From: Arcanobacterium canis
GTDB taxonomy: Bacteria > Actinomycetota > Actinomycetes > Actinomycetales > Actinomycetaceae
NCBI RefSeq assembly: GCF_029625435.1
Contig: NZ_CP121208.1
Span: 1,488,001 to 1,552,000, forward strand
DNA length: 64,000 nucleotides
Reading direction: 5' to 3'
Below the pieces are notes generated by a model. The model was not told where the DNA came from and made no database searches. It worked only from the letters and a program-made list of their open reading frames with translations. The position numbers and the translations under genes are program-made. The first letter of the stretch is position 1. Each line of letters begins with the position of its first letter. This document shows, in pieces, positions 29,483 through 38,065 of the stretch.

Positions 29483-30531
29483 ATGATTTCTCCGTGGCGC
29501 ATTCGTGAACGCAAGAGGACGAAAAATGTCGGCCCTCCTAAAAGCGAAGTGAAAATACCGATGGGAAGATCTGCGAAAGGAATAAGATTTCGGGCAATGA
29601 GATCTGAAACTGTAATCAGCACAGCGCCTCCTAGGAATACAGCTGGGATGAGATAGCGGTTAAGAGGACCGAGGATCAGACGCAAAACATGAGGTACCAC
29701 CAATCCAACGAAAGCAATGACACCCGCATATGAGACGGCAGCAGCTGTTAAAAGTGCAGCAGCTGTGATCGCAGTAATCCGCAGCGCTTGAACATTGATT
29801 CCAAGGTGGCAGGCAGCGTTTTCTCCCAGCGCGAGTGCGTCAAGCTGACGTGCGATAAGCACACTGACGGTTGTGCCAATGAAAACGATGACACCGACGA
29901 TGAATACCTGCTTCCATGTGGCTCCGGAAAGGGACCCCATTTGCCAAAAAACGATCTGATCGCGTGCTGTCGTTGGAGCAATATATGTGGCAATCGACGT
30001 CAGTGCAGTGCATACCGCCGTCACTGCGATTCCCGTTAGGACGAGGTTAAGTACCTGCGCCCGCCCATTCGATCTCGCAAGTACATACACCACGAATGAC
30101 GCAATGAGTCCGCACAAGAAAGCAGTGAGTGGAACAGCAAAACCTGATAGTGCTGCGGGGAAAAACACGATCGAGGCGGAAGCTCCTACTGCGGCTCCTG
30201 AAGACACCCCGATCACCGATGGTTCTGCTAGCGGGTTGGAAAACACTGCTTGCATCGTTGTGCCTGCAACGGCCAAGGCTGCCCCCACAAGGACGCCAAG
30301 GATAATGCGAGGGAAACGAATGGTCCACAACGTCGTCATCGCCAATTGGTCAGTGGGGGGATCAGTAAGAGATATTTTGGCGCCAATAGCTCGCACAATA
30401 TCAGTTGGGACAATTGTCAATTGCCCGCTGGAGGCAGAAATGATCACAGCGCCGATGAGAAGGACGAAAAGCGCACTATACGCGAGTGTCAAGCGCCGGC
30501 GTCGATGGGAATGAAGCCAGGAATGGATCAT
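29479..30531 (-). CDS. hmuU: Heme/iron ABC importer permease
   Basis: FecCD-family permease, 350 aa with about ten hydrophobic helices. Conserved stretches include RFPRIILGVLVGAALAVAGTTMQAVFSNPLAEPSVIGVSSGAAVGA near the N-terminus and YAGVIAFVGLVVPHVLRLILGP, which holds the coupling region to the ATPase. Overlaps hmuT and hmuV as ATGA at both ends. Confidence 0.92.
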   Translation of the reverse strand: MIHSWLHSHRRRRLTLAYSALFVLLIGAVIISASSGQLTIVPTDIVRAIGAKISLTDPPTDQLAMTTLWTIRFPRIILGVLVGAALAVAGTTMQAVFSNPLAEPSVIGVSSGAAVGASASIVFFPAALSGFAVPLTAFLCGLIASFVVYVLARSNGRAQVLNLVLTGIAVTAVCTALTSIATYIAPTTARDQIVFWQMGSLSGATWKQVFIVGVIVFIGTTVSVLIARQLDALALGENAACHLGINVQALRITAITAAALLTAAAVSYAGVIAFVGLVVPHVLRLILGPLNRYLIPAVFLGGAVLITVSDLIARNLIPFADLPIGIFTSLLGGPTFFVLLRSRMRHGEII

Positions 30532-31598
30532 GGGGTGGGCACTCCGTACATTGCGCGAGCAACGGCAAGGAGAATATCGCCCGTTTGCGGGCCAAAAGAC
30601 AGTGAAATGCCATCGGGAATCGAAATCACACGTTTCTTCTGCCCTGCGCGCGTCTGCGCAACTCCTGGGCGCGCCATCAGACCTTCGATTCCGCCTGTGG
30701 ATTTCAGACCATCGCGCATAACAAAAATAACTTCCGGATTCACTGAAATCAGCGCTTCAGCGCTCGCCGGCGTTACGGATGTGATTCCCGCAGATGCTGT
30801 GACATCGCGTGCGCCAACGCCTTCAATGAGTTCTGTAGCTCCGTCCTTACTCCCAAGCAAGAAGAAAACTCCTGCGTTTCCACGCACATACAAGAAAGCA
30901 GCATTAAGGGGATCACGCGGTTTCCACTGCGCAATCTGCTCGCGCGCAGCCTCAATTTCTTTCTCAGTTCTTTGCACGAGAGCTTTTCCGGCCTCGTCAA
31001 CGCCCAGAGCATGGGCGACAGTTGAGATGAAATCCCGAGTTGTATGAATTTTTCGATCGGGTGAGACAAGAACAAGAGGGATACCAGCAGCACGAATCTG
31101 ATCGAGGACTTCTGGTGGTCCAACGCTACGGTCTGCCAATACAACGCTCGGCCGTAGGGAGATAATCGCCTCAGCATTAAGTTGATGCCCGTTTTCAGTG
31201 ACGACGGGGAGTTTTGCCAAAGATGACTCTGTAGAGGATATCGAGCGCCCAATGATTGATTTTCCCAGACCTAAAGAGATAATCGTGCGCGAAAGTGTGC
31301 CGTTAATATCAAGGGCTAAAATACGTGAAGTATCAGAAACTTTCACCATATTTCCCTCGTAGTCCTTAACAGTGACGGGGAGTTTTTGCGAAAAATTCCC
31401 TTCAATTGGGCGCGGTTGCGCAATATCGGCCACTTCGCTTACTCCACTAAGCGAACGCGGATCTGGTAGCCGCGGGCTTGAGGAAGAACGAGCCGCCGAC
31501 GAGGGTGAACTGGGTTGGTGAGCTGGGAGAGGGTTTGCCGAGCATCCAGCAAGAATAAGGACGGTCAAAGCAAGGGCGGCGAGGCGCAGACGATGCAT
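30528..31598 (-). CDS. hmuT: Heme-binding lipoprotein of the ABC importer
   Basis: Cluster A-2 substrate-binding protein, 356 aa. The signal peptide ends in a lipobox, LILAGC, so it is anchored to the outer face of the membrane. A Ser/Pro-rich linker follows, then the two-lobed periplasmic-binding fold (SRILALDINGTLSRTIISLGLGKSIIGRS; LRPSVVLADRS). HmuT family members bind heme with His/Tyr. ATG 31598 is used; a TTG three codons upstream is possible. The region before it is AT-rich and may hold its own promoter. Confidence 0.87.
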   Translation of the reverse strand: MHRLRLAALALTVLILAGCSANPLPAHQPSSPSSAARSSSSPRLPDPRSLSGVSEVADIAQPRPIEGNFSQKLPVTVKDYEGNMVKVSDTSRILALDINGTLSRTIISLGLGKSIIGRSISSTESSLAKLPVVTENGHQLNAEAIISLRPSVVLADRSVGPPEVLDQIRAAGIPLVLVSPDRKIHTTRDFISTVAHALGVDEAGKALVQRTEKEIEAAREQIAQWKPRDPLNAAFLYVRGNAGVFFLLGSKDGATELIEGVGARDVTASAGITSVTPASAEALISVNPEVIFVMRDGLKSTGGIEGLMARPGVAQTRAGQKKRVISIPDGISLSFGPQTGDILLAVARAMYGVPTP

Positions 31599-31658
31599 AG
31601 TACTCAATTCACTCGAATAAAATAGGAAAAATCATACAGTTATGGATGTGGACAAAGC

Positions 31659-31704
31659 GATGTAGGGTGCGGGGAAGAAACACAACGTCCCCACACCCTA
31701 CATC
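31659..31704 (-). terminator. Hairpin between htaA and hmuT
   Basis: A 17-bp stem with one mismatch (31659-31675 with 31688-31704) begins 7 nt after the htaA stop. No clear T tract follows on the minus strand, so it may be a partial terminator or a processing/stability hairpin that lowers hmuTUV relative to htaA. Confidence 0.7.
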
Positions 31705-31710
31705 ATGTCA

Positions 31711-34035
31711 TCAGGCCTTTTGACGGCGGCAGAGTGCCACGACACCACCCACAGCAATTGCCAGGAGGGCGAATGCTGCTTGAGGCAACACTGACGTACC
31801 GGTCAAGGGCAGATTCTTCGAGCCATCGGCATTGTTTGTCTTGTAGGAAACATTGCCGAAATCGTCATAGACTTTCAGCTTACCGTCTTCAGTACACTGC
31901 GAATTTGGAACCATCTTTGCGGTGCCCGAGAGATTATCGAGGGCTTCGCCCGTCTTGTAGAATCCAGCGAATGCCTTTGCGCCAGTTTCAGTCAAGGACA
32001 CAGACGAGCTATCAAAGCTCAGCGTTCCATTCTTGGCAGAAAGCTTGGAAAGAGCCACCTTCGCAAAGGCAATCTTGCCATAGTTAGTCACTTTACCGTC
32101 CATCGAAGAGCTGGAAACATTCATGTAGAGAGTAGCTGATTTACCTGAAATAACCAGTGACGGATTCGAGATGGTCATATTGAGTTTGCCGTCATGACCA
32201 CTAAAGTGAACTGAACCTGCGTAGTACACGGTTCCCGTTTGCGCTGTGGTGTCGAAATGTCCACCCGAAACCTTGAACATGAACTGACGGTTGGCGAAAG
32301 TCACGTTCTTCGGAGAGATCGCGCCCTTTGCGATAGAGCCTTGTACGTAGTTTGTGAAGCTCGAACGCAGTCCCCAGCTCAATGTTCCACTCGTTACCCG
32401 ATTCTTCGTGGGATCCGCGTAGCACTTCTGAGCAGGTGTTCCTGTCTTTTGCGTATTGCGAGTCTTATTTTCCGACGTCGGGGAGGCGGAAAGTGGAGCT
32501 TTCTTTCCAGGCATTGCCTGCATCTTTTTCCCCGGAGAGGCCAGTTTAAGGATGTCCTTCGACGTCGTTGGAACTGTCACCGTAATGTCAGATGCTTTGT
32601 TCCCTACCGCGTTCCCAAGTGCGTTCGAGCCGTCTTTGGCGAAAGTGAAACCAGAAAAGACGAATGTGGCAAGGCCGTTCTTGACGCTAATAGACGGCTT
32701 GGCACCAGTGAGGACTGTTCCGTTGTCAACATTGATGTGCTTGCCCTCACGAGATTTTGCGTTGAGTGTGGCTTTCAGCGCCCATGTGCCATCAGCATTC
32801 TTGACAAGGGCGGGGTTGGAGATTGTCGTATCCATGACGCCTTTGTGTCCAGTGACACGATTTGACCCCTTGAAGGAAAGTCTATCCACTGATGTGACAT
32901 CGATTGGGGTAGTGCCCGCATAGGGGAAAACGAAAGCGCCTTTCGCAGGATCTTTCAAGGTAAAGGTTGAGACTGCGCCATCAGTTGATGTCACTTTTGC
33001 ACCAACGAAAGGCATCGCCAAGTACTTAGCATAAGTGTTGGTCACTGACCAGGATAAATTATGCGCAGGAACCCTCACCGTAGCGGCTGGAGCTTGTGGT
33101 GCTGGCTCAGGTGGAAGTTCAACGCCGATAGCAAATTTCTTACCTTTGACAGGATCCGATTCAATGTATTTGCCGCCGACTTCTTTCATCGCTATTACTG
33201 AAGGCACGTAGATGCCATTGTCTGAATCTTCAAAGGTGTAGCTGCGGTCTGCTGACTTTGATAGATCGATTGCACGAACTTTCTTGACTGACGTACATTT
33301 ATCGACACATTCAATTGAGGCGCGCCATTTATAAGCGGAATAGTCACCATCGAAGTCCCAATTGACCTTCACATCATTCTTCTTTTTACCTGTAATCTCT
33401 GTCGTGACGGATTTAACAGGTTTAACGGATCCATTGTATGTGCCAGGAATTTTCAGCTCAATGCCGCGGTCAAAGTAACGTGTACTGAGCGCAGCGGCAT
33501 GAGCGCCAATTGCGCCAATAGAATAGGTGTGACCCTTTTTAAACGTGTCCGCCGGAACGGTGAACGTGTAGGTAAATTCGCCATTTTTAAATTCTGCGCT
33601 GGGGATCCAACGTGCGAAAAGACCACCATCACCAGTGAGCGTCAAACACTTATTAATGCGCCAGACCTCGATCGAATCAACCAAGATATAAACTCCAGCA
33701 CTAGCTGGGGCTTCGGTTTTGGGATCGTATCCTGTGCCGTGTACTGTGAACGTCATTGGCTTTGTCACGTCAATAACATCTGGCTTCGTCACTGTCAGTT
33801 TGACGTTGGATGTGCGGTTATCGGGAGCCCAAGCAGCACACCCTTGTTCTACGGGTTGTGCTGTGGCGTCCCCAGCGCTTTTCACGTTTTCTGTTGGTGC
33901 TTTCACCAAGGACGATTTATCCGAGTTTGTCGCAGCAAACGGTAACTGCGCTGCTGAGGCAATTGTTGAGGTTCCCAGCAGTGAGCCAATGGATAACACC
34001 ATTGTGGCTAATAGCGCCGTAGTTTTCTTCGGCAT
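31711..34035 (-). CDS. htaA: Cell-wall-anchored heme-binding protein with two HtaA domains
   Basis: Surface protein, 774 aa. A Sec signal ends near residue 28 (STIASAA). About 50-330 hold an unassigned beta-rich region with two to four cysteines. HtaA domains lie near 335-500 (RVPAHNLSWSVTNTYAKYLA ... GHKGVMD) and 548-735 (GTLSWGLRSSFTNYVQG ... GHDGKLN); each keeps a Tyr and a His at positions that bind heme in corynebacterial HtaA. The C-terminus is a sortase signal: LPLTG at 742-746, a hydrophobic stretch and RRQKA. It should take heme at the wall and pass it to HmuT. Start ATG with AAGGA upstream. Corynebacterial HtaA is membrane-held; sortase anchoring differs. Confidence 0.92.
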   Translation of the reverse strand: MPKKTTALLATMVLSIGSLLGTSTIASAAQLPFAATNSDKSSLVKAPTENVKSAGDATAQPVEQGCAAWAPDNRTSNVKLTVTKPDVIDVTKPMTFTVHGTGYDPKTEAPASAGVYILVDSIEVWRINKCLTLTGDGGLFARWIPSAEFKNGEFTYTFTVPADTFKKGHTYSIGAIGAHAAALSTRYFDRGIELKIPGTYNGSVKPVKSVTTEITGKKKNDVKVNWDFDGDYSAYKWRASIECVDKCTSVKKVRAIDLSKSADRSYTFEDSDNGIYVPSVIAMKEVGGKYIESDPVKGKKFAIGVELPPEPAPQAPAATVRVPAHNLSWSVTNTYAKYLAMPFVGAKVTSTDGAVSTFTLKDPAKGAFVFPYAGTTPIDVTSVDRLSFKGSNRVTGHKGVMDTTISNPALVKNADGTWALKATLNAKSREGKHINVDNGTVLTGAKPSISVKNGLATFVFSGFTFAKDGSNALGNAVGNKASDITVTVPTTSKDILKLASPGKKMQAMPGKKAPLSASPTSENKTRNTQKTGTPAQKCYADPTKNRVTSGTLSWGLRSSFTNYVQGSIAKGAISPKNVTFANRQFMFKVSGGHFDTTAQTGTVYYAGSVHFSGHDGKLNMTISNPSLVISGKSATLYMNVSSSSMDGKVTNYGKIAFAKVALSKLSAKNGTLSFDSSSVSLTETGAKAFAGFYKTGEALDNLSGTAKMVPNSQCTEDGKLKVYDDFGNVSYKTNNADGSKNLPLTGTSVLPQAAFALLAIAVGGVVALCRRQKA

Positions 34036-34077
34036 TTCGGTCCTTTCATTTTGGTCGCATTTCTCGATCGGCCAAAT

Positions 34078-34113
34078 TTAGGATACCCTAACTTTTTCGA
34101 ATTAAGCAAAACT
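34078..34113 (-). promoter_or_regulatory. htaA promoter with DtxR/IdeR-like box
   Basis: On the minus strand TTGCTT, an 18-nt spacer and TATCCT form a plausible promoter 40-75 nt before htaA. Over the -10, read on the plus strand at 34078-34096, is a site that by my alignment matches 14 of 19 positions of the recalled DtxR/IdeR consensus TTAGGTTAGSCTAACCTAA. Iron-loaded DtxR bound here would block the promoter. Confidence 0.6.
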
Positions 34114-34195
34114 CTCATCACATTATTCTTCGAGCTTGTGCCCCTCTTCCACGGTTACGTGTTACCCAGCGCGAAAAGATCACAAAAGAAAATGG

Positions 34196-34201
34196 CACAA
34201 T
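34196..34201 (+). promoter_or_regulatory. Candidate leaderless -10 of menB
   Basis: CACAAT followed by six nt (gaaccc) and the menB ATG. The same hexamer and spacing occur before the glycosylase gene at 48060. No ribosome-binding site precedes menB. Confidence 0.5.
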
Positions 34202-34207
34202 GAACCC

Positions 34208-35191
34208 ATGAGTGAACTCCCCGCAAAAGTATCTGACCTCTTTGACCCGCGCGTGTGGCGAAGCGTTGACGGCTTCCCTGATGCGGATATCACCTACCAT
34301 CGCGGCGTCAAGCGCGAGTTTGGCAACGACGGCGAAATTCTCTCCGAGCACGATCTGCCAGTAGTGCGCATCGCCTTCAACCGCCCCGAAGTGCGCAACG
34401 CTTTCCGCCCCGAAACCGTTGATCAGCTCTACCGCGCAATCGATCATGCACGCCTGACCGGCCAGGTTGGCGCAGTTATCCTCACTGGCAACGGGCCATC
34501 CCCGAAAGACGGCGGTTGGGCCTTCTGCTCCGGTGGCGACCAACGTATCCGCGGACGTGACGGTTACCGTTACGACGGCGGAGGCGACGACGTCGTCGCA
34601 AATAAAGCAACACGCGATTCCATCGATCCCGCTCGCGCGGGGCGCCTGCATATCCTCGAAGTCCAGCGTCTGATGCGCAATTCCGGCATGGTCATTATTG
34701 GAGCGATCTCGGGTTGGGCTGCCGGCGGCGGTCACTCGCTTAATGTTCTGTGTGATCTGTCGATCGCCTCGATCGAGCACGCCCGCTTTATGCAGGTTGA
34801 CGCGAATGTGGGGTCCTTTGACGCTGGTTACGGCTCAGCACTTCTCGCACGCCAGATCGGCGATAAGCGAGCTCGCGAAATTTTCTTCCTCGCACGCGAG
34901 TACTCAGCCGCAGACGCGCAGCGCTGGGGCGTGGTCAACGAGGCAGTACCCCATGAGCAACTGGAAGAAAAAGCTCTCGAGTACGCCGCCATTATCCGCA
35001 CTAAGTCGCCGCAAGCCATTCGGATGCTCAAGTTCGCTTTCAACCTTGCCGACGACGGCCTGGCAGGTCAACAGGTATTTGCTGGCGAAACAACGCGTTT
35101 GGCCTACATGACTTCCGAGGCGCAAGAAGGCCGCGATGCCTTCTTGGAACATCGCGCACCCAACTGGTCTGACTTCCCCTACTACGCCTGA
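34208..35191 (+). CDS. menB: 1,4-Dihydroxy-2-naphthoyl-CoA synthase
   Basis: Crotonase-family enzyme, 327 aa, closing the second ring of the naphthoquinone. Typical segments are IAFNRPEVRNAFRPETVDQLYRAI, FCSGGDQRIRGRDGY, ISGWAAGGGHSLNVLCDLSIAS (oxyanion-hole region) and VDANVGSFDAGYGSALLARQIG. Start MSELPAKVSDLFDP matches the family; the upstream in-frame extension is unsupported. First gene of menB-menE-menA. Confidence 0.96.
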   Translation: MSELPAKVSDLFDPRVWRSVDGFPDADITYHRGVKREFGNDGEILSEHDLPVVRIAFNRPEVRNAFRPETVDQLYRAIDHARLTGQVGAVILTGNGPSPKDGGWAFCSGGDQRIRGRDGYRYDGGGDDVVANKATRDSIDPARAGRLHILEVQRLMRNSGMVIIGAISGWAAGGGHSLNVLCDLSIASIEHARFMQVDANVGSFDAGYGSALLARQIGDKRAREIFFLAREYSAADAQRWGVVNEAVPHEQLEEKALEYAAIIRTKSPQAIRMLKFAFNLADDGLAGQQVFAGETTRLAYMTSEAQEGRDAFLEHRAPNWSDFPYYA

Positions 35192-35202
35192 TAGCCACCG
35201 CG

Positions 35203-36426
35203 ATGGGCACAGAACTCCATGAGCTCACTCATGAACAACCACAGGTGATCCACGGTGGGCGAGGGCCGAGCGCCCTCGCCCACCTGATGGCCAAACTTCA
35301 GCCAGAGTTTCATTCATGGCAAGAAGGCAAACCTGTGCGGCCATTGTTTCTCGTTGAGCCTGGCACAGATCTGCATCAAGCAGCTGACGAAGCCTCCACT
35401 CTAGGAATTCCTCAAGGCACGGCGCTACTGATGCGCACATCGGGATCGACCACCGGTACAGGGAAAATTGTGGCGATTCGTTTCGATCAGCTGTACGCGA
35501 GCGCGACAGCCACCCATCAAGCACTTCGGGGCGAGGGCGTGTGGCTTGCTGACCTGCCGTATCACCACATCGCCGGTTTCCAGACAGCATTCCGCTCACT
35601 CCTTGCAGGTGACATTCCCCAGGCAGTGCCCCTGCACGACACCGCGATCACAGCGAAAATTGTCGCCGAAGCGGCTCAACGCGGGCCGGTCTATCTCTCC
35701 GTTGTGCCCACCCAACTTCGGTCGATCCTGGAGTCACCCGAGCTTATTGATACGCTCCTCCCGGTACTTTTACTCACGGGGGGAGCAGCCACCGCTCCTT
35801 CCACGCTGGCTCAGGCCCGCGCTGCCGGCCTGACAATTGCCACCTCGTACGGCATGACCGAAACATGTGGAGGGTGCATTTACGACGGCTACCCCATCGG
35901 TGACACCCAAATTTCTTGTGACACTACGGGCCGCATTTCTCTTTCTGGTTCGATGGTGGCCAGCGGATACCTCGGAAATGTGGATCCCGATGCTTTTTCA
36001 ACCGACGACACTGGCCGCCGCACTCATCACACGAAAGATGTTGGGCGCATCGGACCGGCCGGTCAATGCGAAATTATGGGGCGCATCGACGACGCCATCA
36101 CCACAGGCGGCCTGACAGTGATGCCGCGGCTGATCGAGGACGCAATTGCCGCCGAATACGGAGCAGATTCAGTTGTTGTTGGCGTTCCGAGCGAACGTTG
36201 GGGCCACAGCGTCGTCGCCGTCGTTGACTCTCCCTCCCCTCTCGCACAGCACACAGTACGTTCGCGTCTCAAAGAGCGCTTGGGCGAGGGCTGGGCACCT
36301 GCACGCGTCTACGACATCACATCTTTTGGCGGCACATGGCCACTCACAGCGTCGGGTAAAATTGACCGGCGTGAGCTTACACGTCGTCTCACAGAATGGG
36401 AGAATACACATGGCATCCACGAATGA
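35203..36426 (+). CDS. menE: o-Succinylbenzoate-CoA ligase
   Basis: Acyl-CoA synthetase, 407 aa, activating o-succinylbenzoate for MenB. AMP-binding motifs are MRTSGSTTGTGKIV, DLPYHHIAGFQ, SYGMTETCGG and the C-terminal Lys region TASGKIDRRELTRRL. Shorter than stand-alone acyl-CoA ligases, as is usual for actinobacterial MenE. It begins 11 nt after menB with no clear ribosome-binding site, and overlaps menA by 17 nt. Confidence 0.92.
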   Translation: MGTELHELTHEQPQVIHGGRGPSALAHLMAKLQPEFHSWQEGKPVRPLFLVEPGTDLHQAADEASTLGIPQGTALLMRTSGSTTGTGKIVAIRFDQLYASATATHQALRGEGVWLADLPYHHIAGFQTAFRSLLAGDIPQAVPLHDTAITAKIVAEAAQRGPVYLSVVPTQLRSILESPELIDTLLPVLLLTGGAATAPSTLAQARAAGLTIATSYGMTETCGGCIYDGYPIGDTQISCDTTGRISLSGSMVASGYLGNVDPDAFSTDDTGRRTHHTKDVGRIGPAGQCEIMGRIDDAITTGGLTVMPRLIEDAIAAEYGADSVVVGVPSERWGHSVVAVVDSPSPLAQHTVRSRLKERLGEGWAPARVYDITSFGGTWPLTASGKIDRRELTRRLTEWENTHGIHE

Positions 36427-37294
36427 CTGGCTCGAGGGAGCACGCGTACGCACTCTGCCCGCCTCGCTCGCTCCGGTAATCCTCGCCACAGGCATTACAC
36501 TCGGTGAAGGCTCATTTTCGTGGGTACGCACTCTCCTTGCGGCCCTTGTCGCTCTCTTCCTCCAAATCGGGGTGAATTTCGCCAACGACTATTCCGACGG
36601 CATCCGTGGCACCGACGCTGAACGCACCGGCCCCACACGTCTCACTGGCTCAGGCTTAGTTGCACCAAGGACAGTGAAATTCACGGCTTTCGGTTTCTTC
36701 GCAATGGCGGCTGTGGCTGGTCTTGCACTGGTGGCGATCAGCGGACATTGGTGGTTGATTGCCGTCGGCGCTGCAGCAATCGTTGCTGCATGGTTTTACA
36801 CAGGCGGCACACATCCTTACGGCTATGCCGGATGGGGCGAAGTCTTCGTCATGGTGTTCTTCGGGTGGGTCGCCACCGTCGGAACTGTCTACACGCAATC
36901 CAATGTTGCCTACTGGTACACGTGGGTGGCCGGTACAGGAATTGGCTTTATCGCATGTGCTCTTCTGATGGTCAATAATCTTCGTGATATCCCAACCGAC
37001 GCAGCGTCGGGGAAGAAGACGCTCGCTGTGCGTCTCGGTGATAGCGCTGCACGCTGGGCCTTCATTCTGCTCTTGCTCGGAGCACTCCTTGCAGCAGCTG
37101 CCCTGGTCTCTGTGGGAGGGCTCTACTTGTCGGCCTGCCTCATCGTGCTGTTGATCGGATACATCATTGTGATCAAGCCTGTACAGCTGGGCGCTCAAGG
37201 AGCCGAGTTGATCCCTGTATTGCGAAACACTGGCCTATTTGAGCTTGCCTACGCTGTTCTGATCGCTGTATCGATTGCTCTGGCACAGCGATAA
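36410..37294 (+). CDS. menA: 1,4-Dihydroxy-2-naphthoate polyprenyltransferase
   Basis: UbiA-family integral membrane prenyltransferase, 294 aa with eight or nine helices. The Mg-diphosphate motif is NFANDYSDGIRGTD; the second acidic motif is NNLRDIPTDAASGKKTLAVRLG. It attaches the polyprenyl tail, probably from the synthase at 136-1149. The ATG at 36410 lies inside the end of menE. Confidence 0.95.
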   Translation: MASTNDWLEGARVRTLPASLAPVILATGITLGEGSFSWVRTLLAALVALFLQIGVNFANDYSDGIRGTDAERTGPTRLTGSGLVAPRTVKFTAFGFFAMAAVAGLALVAISGHWWLIAVGAAAIVAAWFYTGGTHPYGYAGWGEVFVMVFFGWVATVGTVYTQSNVAYWYTWVAGTGIGFIACALLMVNNLRDIPTDAASGKKTLAVRLGDSAARWAFILLLLGALLAAAALVSVGGLYLSACLIVLLIGYIIVIKPVQLGAQGAELIPVLRNTGLFELAYAVLIAVSIALAQR

Positions 37295-37308
37295 AAATTC
37301 CTTCTCAC

Positions 37309-37350
37309 AACAGCCGCCGGCATTGGGACTTGCCAATGCCGGCGGCTGTT
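37309..37350. terminator. Strong terminator between menA and rskA
   Basis: Perfect 18-bp G+C-rich stem (aacagccgccggcattgg with its complement) and 6-nt loop, followed by a T tract on the plus strand and preceded by an A tract that serves the minus strand. It separates convergent menA and the anti-sigma gene, whose stop at 37352 almost touches it. Confidence 0.93.
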
Positions 37351-37351
37351 T

Positions 37352-38065
37352 TTAAGCTCGACCTGGTTCCGACTGCGGCGTTGGGCTCGGCTGAGCGCCC
37401 CCGTCGGCACTGATCGTCCACTCGATAATCGGCGCCGACGTCGGCGCGGAAGAACCTCCTGCGGGCTCAATGGTGACAAAGACTTTCGCGCCCGGCTCCG
37501 GCATCAATTTGACGAATGAAAATGAGCCGTCTTTGCCAGGGGCGTATATGCCTCCGCTGGTAATTTTCCCGTCCATCTCTACCCACACCTGCAGACTTTG
37601 CCCGCGTGGGGCTCGCAGTTCCGCTGGGAATGTTACCGCAGCCATATCCATACTTTGCGACCACGTCAACGTCACTTTGTGACCATCATCCATCGTGGTC
37701 ATGGCACGTTCAACGTCTTGAGCTTCGTTGAGTGCAGCGTAGTGGCTCACGTTCTCCATTGAGCCCATTGCGCTCCACCGTCCCACACCGACGCCGACAA
37801 CAACGAGCGCCACCGCCGCCGCAGCGTTCATCGCCACTCGACTCCACCGACGTCGGCGCGAAATATCGACCACGTCTGCTTCGTGACGGACATTATCCAG
37901 AGGAGGTTGGGCATTATTCGCACCGATGAGGGCCATCAAGTTCTCGCGCACATGAGCTGGTGGCTCAGTGGGAGCCAAAGAGGCTCCGAGCACCCCAAGG
38001 ACCTCCGCTTCAGGGGTACCAAATTCGGGGTTGTCATGAGCGCTATCAAAACGGTCGTCTTTCAT
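37352..38065 (-). CDS. rskA: Anti-sigma-K-like factor (RskA family)
   Basis: Single-pass membrane anti-sigma factor, 237 aa. Cytoplasmic residues 1-72 should hold the sigma factor; a membrane helix spans about 76-95 (VAMNAAAAVALVVVGVGVG); the rest is an extracellular beta-rich RskA C-terminal domain (LPAELRAPRGQSLQVWVEMDGKITSGG-like). No zinc-binding HXXXCXXC is seen, as expected for RskA. ATGA overlap with the sigma gene gives tight stoichiometry. The tail is Pro/Ser/Gln-rich. Confidence 0.85.
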   Translation of the reverse strand: MKDDRFDSAHDNPEFGTPEAEVLGVLGASLAPTEPPAHVRENLMALIGANNAQPPLDNVRHEADVVDISRRRRWSRVAMNAAAAVALVVVGVGVGRWSAMGSMENVSHYAALNEAQDVERAMTTMDDGHKVTLTWSQSMDMAAVTFPAELRAPRGQSLQVWVEMDGKITSGGIYAPGKDGSFSFVKLMPEPGAKVFVTIEPAGGSSAPTSAPIIEWTISADGGAQPSPTPQSEPGRA

